Of a stretch of DNA of 64,000 nt, positions 25,810 to 34,043 are shown in pieces. Positions within the stretch are counted from its first letter, which is position 1; each line of letters begins with the position of its first letter. Position numbers and translations under genes: made by a program. The notes beneath the pieces are model-generated. The model was not told the DNA's origin. It worked only from the letters and a program-made list of their open reading frames with translations, and did no database searches. Origin of the DNA: Arcobacter caeni (GTDB lineage Bacteria; Campylobacterota; Campylobacteria; Campylobacterales; Arcobacteraceae); assembly GCF_003063245.1 (NCBI RefSeq), contig NZ_MUXE01000008.1, positions 1-64,000 of the forward strand, written 5' to 3'.

Positions 25810-27056
25810 TATTAGCAAGTTCAATTTTTATAATCACATTAATTTTTGTAATTTGGCAACCTAAAAATCTTCAAATAGGAACAACTGCTGTTATTGGCTC
25901 AATCGTTGCTTTGGTTTTTGGAGTTGTTAGTTTTGATGATGTAAAAAGTGTGACAAATATAGTTTGGGATGCAACATTGGCATTTATTGGAATTATCATT
26001 TTATCGATGGTTTTAGATGAAATTGGATTTTTTGAATGGGCGGCACTTAAAATGGCGAAATTTTCAAATGGAAATGGAATAAAGATGTTTATTTATTCTA
26101 TTTTACTTGGAGCTTTTGTATCTGCACTTTTTGCAAATGATGGAGCAGCTTTGATTTTAACTCCAATTTTACTTGCGAAAATGAGAATTTTAAAACTGAA
26201 TACAAAAACAATAGTTGCTTTTTTACTTGCAGGTGGATTTATAAGTGATAGTGCATCGCTTCCTTTTGTATTTTCAAATCTTACAAATATCGTAACGGCT
26301 AACTATTTTAGTATTGGCTTTGTGGAATATTTTTTAAATATGATTATTCCCTTTATTGTAAGTGTGATAACTTCAATTATTTTTTTATGGTTATTTTTAC
26401 GAAAAGATATTCCAAAAATAGTTGATATAACTCTTTTAAAAGAGCCAAAAAGTGTTATTAAAAATATGAAACTCTTTTACTTTTCTTGGGTTTTTTTAGG
26501 CTTTTTATTGTGTGCGTATTTTATTGGTGATGCTTATGATTTACCTATTTCTATTTTCGCTTTAGGTGGAGCAATTATTTTTCTAATAATTGCCACATTA
26601 TCAAAAGCAGTAAAAGCAAAACAGATAATAAAAGAAGCACCATGGCAAGTTGTTTGGTTTAGTATTGGGCTTTATATCGTTGTTTATGGTTTGAAAAATG
26701 CTGGATTAACAGATTATTTAACAATTGTTTTAAAAGATTTAGCTTTAAGAGGAGATACGGTTGCCATAATTGGAACAGGATTTATAGCTGCATTTTTAAG
26801 TGCAATTATGAATAATATGCCAACAGTTATGATTATGGATATTGCACTTCAAGATATACCAAATCAAACTTTTGCATATGCCAATATTATTGGATGTAAT
26901 TTAGGACCAAAAATGACACCATTTGGAAGTTTAGCAACACTTTTATGGCTTCATGTTTTAGCAAAAAAAGGTGTAAAAATATCATTTTGGCAATATAGTA
27001 AATTTGGTTTATTAATCACACCACCTGTGTTATTAATAGTTTTATTAGCCTTATAA
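25806..27056 (+). CDS. arsB: ArsB-type arsenite efflux transporter
   Basis: 416 residues with 11-12 hydrophobic segments. ArsB hallmarks are WDATLAFIGIIILSMVLDEIGFFEWAA split over residues about 50-76, FANDGAALILTPI near 108, and the C-terminal NNMPTVMIMDIAL plus GCNLGPKMTPFGSLATLLWLH. It exports arsenite or antimonite at the inner membrane using the proton gradient; no arsA ATPase is seen. Its ATG overlaps the preceding stop (ATGA). Confidence 0.92.
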   Translation: MILASSIFIITLIFVIWQPKNLQIGTTAVIGSIVALVFGVVSFDDVKSVTNIVWDATLAFIGIIILSMVLDEIGFFEWAALKMAKFSNGNGIKMFIYSILLGAFVSALFANDGAALILTPILLAKMRILKLNTKTIVAFLLAGGFISDSASLPFVFSNLTNIVTANYFSIGFVEYFLNMIIPFIVSVITSIIFLWLFLRKDIPKIVDITLLKEPKSVIKNMKLFYFSWVFLGFLLCAYFIGDAYDLPISIFALGGAIIFLIIATLSKAVKAKQIIKEAPWQVVWFSIGLYIVVYGLKNAGLTDYLTIVLKDLALRGDTVAIIGTGFIAAFLSAIMNNMPTVMIMDIALQDIPNQTFAYANIIGCNLGPKMTPFGSLATLLWLHVLAKKGVKISFWQYSKFGLLITPPVLLIVLLAL

Positions 27057-27077
27057 ATTTAATTAAAGGAGTAAAAA

Positions 27078-27488
27078 ATGAGTAATTTAAATAAAAAAGT
27101 TTTGATTTTATGTACAGGAAATTCTTGCAGAAGTATTATCGCAGAAGCTTTAATAAATGCAAAATTAGATGGAATTAGTGCAGATTCAAGTGGCGTAAAA
27201 GCCAGTGGAAAAGTAAATCCAAATGCTAAAAAATTACTAGAAGAAAAAGGAATTTGGAAAAGTGAGTATCACTCAAAAACACTTGAGACAGTAATAGAAA
27301 ATGATTATGATTTGATAGTAACTGTTTGTGATCATGCAAATGAAACTTGTCCAATGTTCCCAAAACCAATAAAAAAAATTCATGTAGGATTTGAAGATCC
27401 AGATGGAAAAGGTTTTGAAGCTTTTGAAAATACTTATAAAGAAATAGAAGAAATTTTACTTCCAAAAATAATTGAGGTATTGAAATAG
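27078..27488 (+). CDS. arsC: Thioredoxin-linked arsenate reductase
   Basis: 136 residues of the low-molecular-weight tyrosine-phosphatase-like class. The P-loop CTGNSCRS contains the nucleophile Cys with CX5R. The resolving pair is in TVCDHANETCPMFP with Cys residues 7 apart, as in the S. aureus pI258 type. The DP loop is GFEDPDGK. It reduces arsenate to arsenite for export by ArsB, using thioredoxin. AAAGGAG precedes the ATG, and the arsP gene starts directly after its stop. Confidence 0.95.
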   Translation: MSNLNKKVLILCTGNSCRSIIAEALINAKLDGISADSSGVKASGKVNPNAKKLLEEKGIWKSEYHSKTLETVIENDYDLIVTVCDHANETCPMFPKPIKKIHVGFEDPDGKGFEAFENTYKEIEEILLPKIIEVLK

Positions 27489-28451
27489 ATGTTTGATTGG
27501 CTTTTAAACTTAAGTTCTTTATTTGTTTTTAATATATTAAAAATAGAAAAAGGTGCTCATTTAGGTGATGCTTTAGAGTTTTTTATTTATGATACGATAA
27601 AAATATTTATTCTTTTAGTTACGATTATTTATTTAGTTACGCTTTTTAGAAGTTATTTTCCAATTGAAAAAGTACGAGATTATTTAAGCGGGAAAAACAA
27701 AATAGTTGGACATATAATGGCGGCTGTTTTTGGTGTATTAACTCCTTTTTGTTCTTGTAGTGCAATTCCACTTTTTTTAGGATTTTTACAAGCTAGAATT
27801 CCTTTGGGAGTAACTTTTTCTTATTTGATTTCAGCACCACTTAGTGATGCTGTTGTTATTGCTATGTTGTTTTCGATGTTTGGTTGGAAAATAGCTTTGC
27901 TTTATGTTGGAGTTGGATTAATCGTTGCTATTGTTGCAGGATTAATAATTGGCTCACTTAATCTTGAAAAAGAGGTTTTGATTGAGATAAAACCCATAAG
28001 TAATTGTTGTAATAATTCAAGTAGTAATCAAACAAAATTTATGCAAAATGCAAAAGAATCTTGGGATAATACAAAAGATATTTTCCTGAAAATATATATG
28101 TATGTGATTTTAGGAGTTGGAATTGGAGCTTTTATTCATGGATATATCCCCGCTGATTTTATAAGCGAATATGCAGGTGGAGATGTTTGGTATGCACCAA
28201 TTATTGGAGTTCTTATGGGAATTCCAATGTATTCAAACGCAGCTGGAGTTTTACCATTAATTGAAGTTTTAACACAAAAAGGAATGTTATTAGGAACTGC
28301 CTTATCATTTATGATGGCAGTTGTGGCTCTTAGTTTGCCTGAGGCTATGATTTTAAAAAGAGTATTAAGCATAAAACTTATCTCAATATTTTTTGCAATA
28401 GTAGGCTTTTCGATACTGATGGTTGGGTATTTATTTAACATGATTTTATAA
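27489..28451 (+). CDS. arsP: ArsP-type permease (organoarsenical efflux)
   Basis: 320 residues with eight or more hydrophobic segments. The signature PFCSCSAIPLFLGFLQARIPLGV near residue 95 and the second-half repeat GIPMYSNAAGVLPLIEVL define the ArsP/DUF318 permease family. In Campylobacter, ArsP exports trivalent organoarsenicals such as roxarsone derivatives. A cytoplasmic loop near residue 175 carries a Cys pair (SNCCNN), which may contact the metalloid. It follows arsC with no gap. Confidence 0.9.
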   Translation: MFDWLLNLSSLFVFNILKIEKGAHLGDALEFFIYDTIKIFILLVTIIYLVTLFRSYFPIEKVRDYLSGKNKIVGHIMAAVFGVLTPFCSCSAIPLFLGFLQARIPLGVTFSYLISAPLSDAVVIAMLFSMFGWKIALLYVGVGLIVAIVAGLIIGSLNLEKEVLIEIKPISNCCNNSSSNQTKFMQNAKESWDNTKDIFLKIYMYVILGVGIGAFIHGYIPADFISEYAGGDVWYAPIIGVLMGIPMYSNAAGVLPLIEVLTQKGMLLGTALSFMMAVVALSLPEAMILKRVLSIKLISIFFAIVGFSILMVGYLFNMIL

Positions 28452-28460
28452 GGAGAAAAA

Positions 28461-28691
28461 ATGAAAATAGAGATTTTAGGAACAGGTTGTACAAAATGCA
28501 AAACCCTTGAAGAAAATACAAAATTAGCGTTAGCAAAAATTGGTGGATTTCATGATTTACAAAAAGTCGAAGATATTGTTGAAATTATGAACTATGGAGT
28601 TATGAGTACACCTGCATTGGTTGTTGATGGAGTTGTAAAAAGTAGTGGGAAAGTTTTGAATATTGATGAAATCGTAAAAATAATTCAATAA
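28461..28691 (+). CDS. Small thioredoxin-like CxxC redox protein
   Basis: 76 residues with thioredoxin-fold pattern MKIEILGTGCTKCKTLEEN (active-site CTKC) and cis-Pro region YGVMSTPALVVDG. This is the 'redox-active disulfide protein 2' family that commonly follows ArsP-type permease genes. It may hand electrons or metalloid to the permease or to ArsC. The gene is 9 bases after arsP with an AAGGAG site. Confidence 0.88.
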   Translation: MKIEILGTGCTKCKTLEENTKLALAKIGGFHDLQKVEDIVEIMNYGVMSTPALVVDGVVKSSGKVLNIDEIVKIIQ

Positions 28692-28705
28692 AGGAGAATG
28701 ATTTT

Positions 28706-29323
28706 ATGCCAACTTGCCCACTTTGCCAAAATAATTCAACGCCATTTTATAAAGATGAATTTTATTTATGTTCTTGTTGTGGTGGAATATTTAGACCTTC
28801 TGAAAAACTTCTTGATAATGAAAAAGAGAAAGAAAGATATGAAAGTCATACAAATGATTCAAATGATTTAGGTTATCAAAACTTTGTATCTCCAATTACA
28901 AATTGTGTTTTAAAAGAGTTTAAAAAAGAAGATATTGGTTTAGATTTTGGTTGTGGGAAAGATTCTCCAATAGTAAAAGTATTAAGACAAAATGAATATG
29001 AGATATTAGAATATGATCCATTTTTCTTTGATGATAAAAAGCTTTTAGAAAAAAAGTATGAGTATATAACTTGTTGTGAAGTGATTGAGCATTTTTATAA
29101 TCCAAAAAAAGAGTTTGAATTACTAAAGAAACTTCTAAAAGAAAATGGAGTTTTATACCTAATGACGGGAATTTATAACAAAAATATAGATTTTCCAAAA
29201 TGGTGGTATAAAAATGATTTGACTCATGTTTTTATTTTTCAAGAAAAAACTTTTGAGTGGATAAAAAAAGAGTTTGAGTTTAAATATATGAAGATAGAAA
29301 AGAATTTTGTAAAGTTTTTTTAG
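28706..29323 (+). CDS. Class I SAM-dependent methyltransferase with N-terminal zinc-ribbon-like motif
   Basis: 205 residues. The N-terminus has two CxxC pairs (CPLC at 4-7 and CSCC near 28-31), resembling a zinc ribbon. Then comes a SAM-binding core GLDFGCGKDSPIVKVL, an EYDP acidic motif, and CCEVIEHFYNPKKEFELLKKL. This layout is the general methyltransferase type 11/23 family, not the arsenite methyltransferase ArsM, whose conserved Cys set is absent. The gene is 14 bases after the ars redox gene with AAGGAG, so it is cotranscribed or nearly so. The substrate is unknown. Confidence 0.8.
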   Translation: MPTCPLCQNNSTPFYKDEFYLCSCCGGIFRPSEKLLDNEKEKERYESHTNDSNDLGYQNFVSPITNCVLKEFKKEDIGLDFGCGKDSPIVKVLRQNEYEILEYDPFFFDDKKLLEKKYEYITCCEVIEHFYNPKKEFELLKKLLKENGVLYLMTGIYNKNIDFPKWWYKNDLTHVFIFQEKTFEWIKKEFEFKYMKIEKNFVKFF

Positions 29324-29355
29324 AAAAAAAAGAGAGAAAAGAATTCTCTCTTTTT
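29324..29355. terminator. Bidirectional terminator between the methyltransferase and symporter genes
   Basis: A 12-pair stem AAAAAGAGAGAA / TTCTCTCTTTTT with loop AAGAA. A- and T-runs flank it on both sides, so it can serve both convergent genes. Confidence 0.85.
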
Positions 29356-29361
29356 GGGTAA

Positions 29362-30684
29362 TTATCCAGGAATTACATCTTTAACGCTCTCTGGATAATC
29401 AAGTGAATATTTGAATTTTTCCATATCAATTTGTTTATCCCAAGCACCAACAACAACAGCTGCAACTGCATTTCCACACAGATTTCCAACGGCTCTCATT
29501 TCACTCATAAATTTATCAACACCTAATAAAACAGCAACTGTAACAACTGGAATTACACCACCAAGTGCTGAAAGAGTTCCCGCTAAAACGATAAATCCAG
29601 AACCTGTAACTCCCACAGCACCTTTTGATGTAACCATTAAAATAATAATGATACTAAGTTGTTGACCTATAGTTAATGGAATATTAAAGGCTTGTGATAA
29701 AAATATAACTGAAAGTGATAAATAAATATTTGTACAGTCAAGATTAAATGAATATCCAGTTGGAATAACTAAACCAGTTGTTCCTCTACTAACTCCCGCA
29801 GCTTCTAGTCTTCTCATAAGTGGAGCCAAAGCTGATTCACTTGAAGATGTTGCAAATACGATTAATACTTCTTTATAAATGAATCTCATAAATTTGAAAA
29901 CATTGATTTTGAAAATAGATAAGATGATTCCTAAAACAACAAAAATAAAAGCAGAAACAGAAATAAACATAACTCCTAATAAACTAGCCATATTAACTAA
30001 AGAAGCAATACCAAATTTACCAATTAAAAATGCCATAGCACTAAAACTTGCGATTGGACTTAACCACATTAAAACTGTTAAAATTTTGAAAAAAAAGTTT
30101 TGAGCAGTTTCAAGGGGCGCTAAAATTTTTTCTTTATAAACTCCACCAAATGCAGAGATTAAAATAGCCAATGTTAAAGCCATCACTAACACTTGAAGTG
30201 TTTGCCCATTTAAAAATGGAGTAATTGGATCAGTTGGAATTGCTCCTTTTAAAATAGACCAAACAGAACCTAAATGTGGATCACCATGTGTGAATTTTTC
30301 AACACTTGCAGGATCTAGTGAATCAACAGAAAGATTCATTCCACTTCCTGGTGCAAACCAATTACCAAATAAAACACCAATTGCTAAAGCAAATGTACTT
30401 ACGATTTCAAAGTAAACAAATGCTTTAAATCCAATAGTTCCTACTTCTTTTAGACTTTTTAGACCAACAATACCTGAAATTATTGTTAAAAATATGATAG
30501 GTCCAACAAGCCATTTAAGTATTTGAATAAACCAATCAATCCCTGGTTTTGCTTCAACTGCTAGTTTTGGATTAATAACACCAAAAACAATACCTGAAAT
30601 AATGGCAACAATAACCCAGAAAGCTAAGCTTTTGATTGTGTAGTTTGTCCAATCTTTTTTCTTTTCATCTAATATTTCTTCCAA
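29362..30684 (-). CDS. Dicarboxylate/amino acid:cation symporter (DAACS family)
   Basis: 440 residues with about eight transmembrane helices plus two re-entrant loops. The Ser-rich hairpin TSSSESALAPLMRRLEAAGVSRG and the segment IPTGYSFNLDCTNIYLS are family signatures, as are MVTSKGAVGVTGSGFIVLAGTL and the last cation site DKFMSEMRAVGNLCGNAVA. Such carriers take up glutamate, aspartate or C4-dicarboxylates with Na+ or H+. Length and motifs fit GltP/DctA/GltT; the substrate is not resolved. It is a single gene. Confidence 0.92.
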   Translation of the reverse strand: MEEILDEKKKDWTNYTIKSLAFWVIVAIISGIVFGVINPKLAVEAKPGIDWFIQILKWLVGPIIFLTIISGIVGLKSLKEVGTIGFKAFVYFEIVSTFALAIGVLFGNWFAPGSGMNLSVDSLDPASVEKFTHGDPHLGSVWSILKGAIPTDPITPFLNGQTLQVLVMALTLAILISAFGGVYKEKILAPLETAQNFFFKILTVLMWLSPIASFSAMAFLIGKFGIASLVNMASLLGVMFISVSAFIFVVLGIILSIFKINVFKFMRFIYKEVLIVFATSSSESALAPLMRRLEAAGVSRGTTGLVIPTGYSFNLDCTNIYLSLSVIFLSQAFNIPLTIGQQLSIIIILMVTSKGAVGVTGSGFIVLAGTLSALGGVIPVVTVAVLLGVDKFMSEMRAVGNLCGNAVAAVVVGAWDKQIDMEKFKYSLDYPESVKDVIPG

Positions 30685-30818
30685 GAAACAACCTTAAGTT
30701 TTTTTATTGATGGACTATATCTGTAAATTATGTCTATCTTGTGTAAGTTTATTCTTGAATAATAGTTTTAAAATATTTTTTTTGGAAATGAGGTCAAAAG
30801 AAACATAGTTAAATAAAA

Positions 30819-33008
30819 TTAACTTAATTTTGATTCTATATTCTTGAAAGTAATTGAGAAACAAGCACCTGTATACATTTTATGTGCATATTCAAAGGTA
30901 TCATTAGAAACAAAAATATGTGCGTTATGGTGTTTTGTAATGATTTGATAAGCCATAGATAATCCAATTCCTGTACCAATACTTTTATGTTTAGTAGTAA
31001 AATAGGGCTCAAATATTTTATTAATTACACCCTCAGGAATTCCTTTTGCATTATCTCTGATTCTTAAGATTAAACCATCATTTATAGTTTTTGTTTCAAT
31101 AAAAATAAATCTATCTTCACTTTCTTTAATATTTTCTTTTAAAGCATCTTTTGAATTATTAAGTATATTTATTAAAGCTTGAATAAGTTGATTTTCATAA
31201 CCATCAATTTTAATATCATCCTGTGTATCTAAAATCATCGTAATATTGTGGCTAACAATTGATGGATTCAAAATAGATAATGTTTTTTTGATAATATTTG
31301 AAACTAGAACCTCTCCTTTATCATTTGAATTTTGAATAAAATTCCTAAAATCATCAATAGTATTTGATAGATAATTTGTTTGTTTTATAATATTTTCCAT
31401 ATTAGAAATAAGTTCTTTTTCATCAAATTGGTTAAATTCCATTTTTACTTTTATTCCACTTGCAATAGTTGAAATAAGACTTAAAGGTTGTCTCCATTGA
31501 TGCGCAATATTTCCAATCATTTCACCCATTGAAGCCAATTTTGATTGTGATTCCATAAGTTTATGTTGAGTTATATCTTTTACACTTAATAGAATTCTTT
31601 TTTTATCAGGTAGTAAAACCATAGATACATTTACTGTAACACTTCTATTATCTTTTACTATACAAGTTTTTTCAAAATCAGTAACAAAACCTTTTTCCGT
31701 AATTGTTTCAAAGGCAATCTCAACTCTTTCTAAATCCTCAGGAGCAGTGAGTTTAATACAAGAAGTTTTTAGTAACTCTTCTCTTGAAAAACCAGTCAAG
31801 TTTATATATGCACCATTAAATTCTAAAAAATTACTATTTAAATCAATTATTGCTAAGCCATCAATAGAATAATTAAAGATTGTTTCAAACTCATTTTTTT
31901 GTTCTTCTATTTGTTTTTGAATTTTTATTTTATCAGTAACATCATAGAACCACCCAATAACTCCTTCTTCTTCATCATAAATTATATTCATGTAAGATGC
32001 AATTACCCAAACTTCATTGCCACTTACATTTAAAGAAATTAGTTTATTTTCAATTCTTTCATTTCTTTCTAAAGAGTCTAAAATGTCTTTATATATTGAT
32101 TCATGAATATAGTAAACTTTTGGATTTTTATTTATTAATTCTCTTTCTTGAATATCAATTAATTTTAAATATGAATTATTGGCAAAAACTATATTTTCAC
32201 CATTATTTGTGGCAATCCTAACAGCAATTGGACTCATTTGTAAAAGAGATTTTAGTCTGTTTTCATTGTCTTTTAAAGTTTTTCTTGAACTTTTTATAGT
32301 TTCAATCATATTATTCATAGTATTTGAAAGTAAAAATATCTCTTTTGAACCTCTCAAAGAGAACTTTTCATTAGGTATCCCATCTTTATCTGTATCATTT
32401 ATGATTTTAATCATATTTGAAATAGGTTTTAATATAAAATGACGGATAGTTAAAAACAAAGATAATATAAGTACTAATGCTATGATTATAGCTTCTACTA
32501 TATTATTGAAAATAACTTTATCAAGTTCATTATCTAGTGATTTATTAGAAATATATATGTGAATTGTTGCAATTTTATTTGATTCTTGATTTGTTATATC
32601 AAAAACTTTTTCATAATATGCTTGAGTTAAAAGGTTTTGATGAATGTCATTGTTGAAATCAATAATATTTGAGTTTTCATCTCTAATTTTTCCACTAATT
32701 TCATACTCTTTACCTAAAAGTTTTCCCATATTATAATCTTTAAGAACAATTGCAAGTAATATATCATTAGATTCTATTTCATTGAATAAAACTTTTTCAT
32801 ATTCATTTATTGAGTATGAAGCAACTAGGTTTTTAATATTATTTTTTAGTTCTAAAATTATATTATTTGAGTTGTTTTTTATATCCTTAATAAGATGATT
32901 TCTGATATTTATATAATTATATGTAGAATTTATAGAAATTATTATAGTAACAGACAAAATAATAATTGTAAAAAGAATTAGATATAAGGATTTTTTAGGA
33001 TTATACAT
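30819..33008 (-). CDS. Membrane histidine kinase with periplasmic loop, HAMP and two PAS domains
   Basis: 729 residues. TM1 about 8-30, a periplasmic region about 31-165, TM2 about 168-190, then a HAMP-like segment and two PAS domains (about 250-365 and 378-490). The H-box is IGNIAHQWRQPLSLIST, followed by NNSKDAL, DNAKGI (Lys where the G1 box usually has Gly) and GTGIGLSMA. It lies 14 bases downstream of a periplasmic binding protein gene, a LuxP/LuxQ-like arrangement in which the bound ligand would be reported through the kinase. No response regulator is adjacent. Confidence 0.9.
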   Translation of the reverse strand: MYNPKKSLYLILFTIIILSVTIIISINSTYNYINIRNHLIKDIKNNSNNIILELKNNIKNLVASYSINEYEKVLFNEIESNDILLAIVLKDYNMGKLLGKEYEISGKIRDENSNIIDFNNDIHQNLLTQAYYEKVFDITNQESNKIATIHIYISNKSLDNELDKVIFNNIVEAIIIALVLILSLFLTIRHFILKPISNMIKIINDTDKDGIPNEKFSLRGSKEIFLLSNTMNNMIETIKSSRKTLKDNENRLKSLLQMSPIAVRIATNNGENIVFANNSYLKLIDIQERELINKNPKVYYIHESIYKDILDSLERNERIENKLISLNVSGNEVWVIASYMNIIYDEEEGVIGWFYDVTDKIKIQKQIEEQKNEFETIFNYSIDGLAIIDLNSNFLEFNGAYINLTGFSREELLKTSCIKLTAPEDLERVEIAFETITEKGFVTDFEKTCIVKDNRSVTVNVSMVLLPDKKRILLSVKDITQHKLMESQSKLASMGEMIGNIAHQWRQPLSLISTIASGIKVKMEFNQFDEKELISNMENIIKQTNYLSNTIDDFRNFIQNSNDKGEVLVSNIIKKTLSILNPSIVSHNITMILDTQDDIKIDGYENQLIQALINILNNSKDALKENIKESEDRFIFIETKTINDGLILRIRDNAKGIPEGVINKIFEPYFTTKHKSIGTGIGLSMAYQIITKHHNAHIFVSNDTFEYAHKMYTGACFSITFKNIESKLS

Positions 33009-33022
33009 TTTTAATATCCATG

Positions 33023-34006
33023 CTATTGAATTTTTTTATTAGTTTCAGAATCTATTCCAAATACATTTCTTTTTATAAGTGCTAAATTATCTTTTATATT
33101 TTCTTTAGAAATGGCAAGAACTGGAAGTTTATAATTTTTTTCAATCTTTTCATTTTTAAAATATTTGTCAAATAAAACAACTGCTTTTTCTCCCATTAAA
33201 AAAGGCTGTTGCATTGCAGATGCAAGTAAAGTGTCATTTTCAATAAGTTCAACAAACTCAGGTTCTGCATCAAAAGTAAGAAGTAAAACTTTATCTTTTT
33301 TACCACTTTCATAAATAGCATCTAAAGCACCTTGATATTTATCCGAACCTTGAAGCCAAATTGCGTTTAAATCAGGAGTTTCCTTTAATAATTCTTTTGT
33401 AAAATTATATGTTTCTTCTTTTGAAAATGTTATTTGTTGTTTTAAATTTGTATTTTTTATTGTTGATTCTTCCATGGCTTTTACAAAACCAGCTGTTCTT
33501 TCTTGTCCATTTAATCTTTTTTGAGGAATAGAAATAATTGCAACTTTTGGATTAGGGATTTTTAAAATAGATATTTTTTCAGCTAAAGTTATTCCAATAT
33601 CATAAGCACCTTTTTTATTATCAGAAGAAATATATGAAATATACTCACCTGAATCTGCTCCAATATCTGAGATTATTACAGGAATATTTGCTTTTTTTGC
33701 TAGTTTTAAAATAGTTGAGCAAGAAGATGAATTGTTTGGTGAAACAATAATTCCTGAAACATTTTCATTTATTGCTTTTATTGTATTTTCTAATTCAGTT
33801 TTTGAATCATTTAAAGAGTTGTAAACTTCAACTTCATAACCTAAAGTTTCTGCACTATTTTTTATTCCATGAGACATAATATTCCAATATGGAATAGTTG
33901 TATCTGAAACAATATACGCAATTTTTTTATTAGAATTTGCATTTAAAATAGAAAAACTAAGTAGTAAAAATAGTAGAGTTAAAATATAATGCTTAAGAAT
34001 TCTCAT
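33023..34006 (-). CDS. Periplasmic sugar-type binding protein (Peripla_BP_4 family)
   Basis: 327 residues. Signal peptide 1-23 (ends at ILNANS). The type I periplasmic binding fold starts with KIAYIVSDTTIPYWNIMSHG and continues with ISDIGADSGEYISYISSDN and NAIWLQGSDKYQGALDAIYESG, which are typical of ribose/autoinducer-2 binding proteins. No ABC transporter genes are nearby, but a membrane kinase gene follows directly, so it most likely feeds a sensor rather than a transporter. A GAGGG site precedes the ATG; it lies 37 bases after glnD. Confidence 0.88.
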   Translation of the reverse strand: MRILKHYILTLLFLLLSFSILNANSNKKIAYIVSDTTIPYWNIMSHGIKNSAETLGYEVEVYNSLNDSKTELENTIKAINENVSGIIVSPNNSSSCSTILKLAKKANIPVIISDIGADSGEYISYISSDNKKGAYDIGITLAEKISILKIPNPKVAIISIPQKRLNGQERTAGFVKAMEESTIKNTNLKQQITFSKEETYNFTKELLKETPDLNAIWLQGSDKYQGALDAIYESGKKDKVLLLTFDAEPEFVELIENDTLLASAMQQPFLMGEKAVVLFDKYFKNEKIEKNYKLPVLAISKENIKDNLALIKRNVFGIDSETNKKIQ

Positions 34007-34043
34007 TTATCCCTCTTAAAAAAATATTAAGTTATTTATTCTA

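Noticed and set aside
28706-29323. Arsenite methyltransferase ArsM
   Set aside because: The conserved ArsM cysteine set and length are absent; only the generic SAM core is present.
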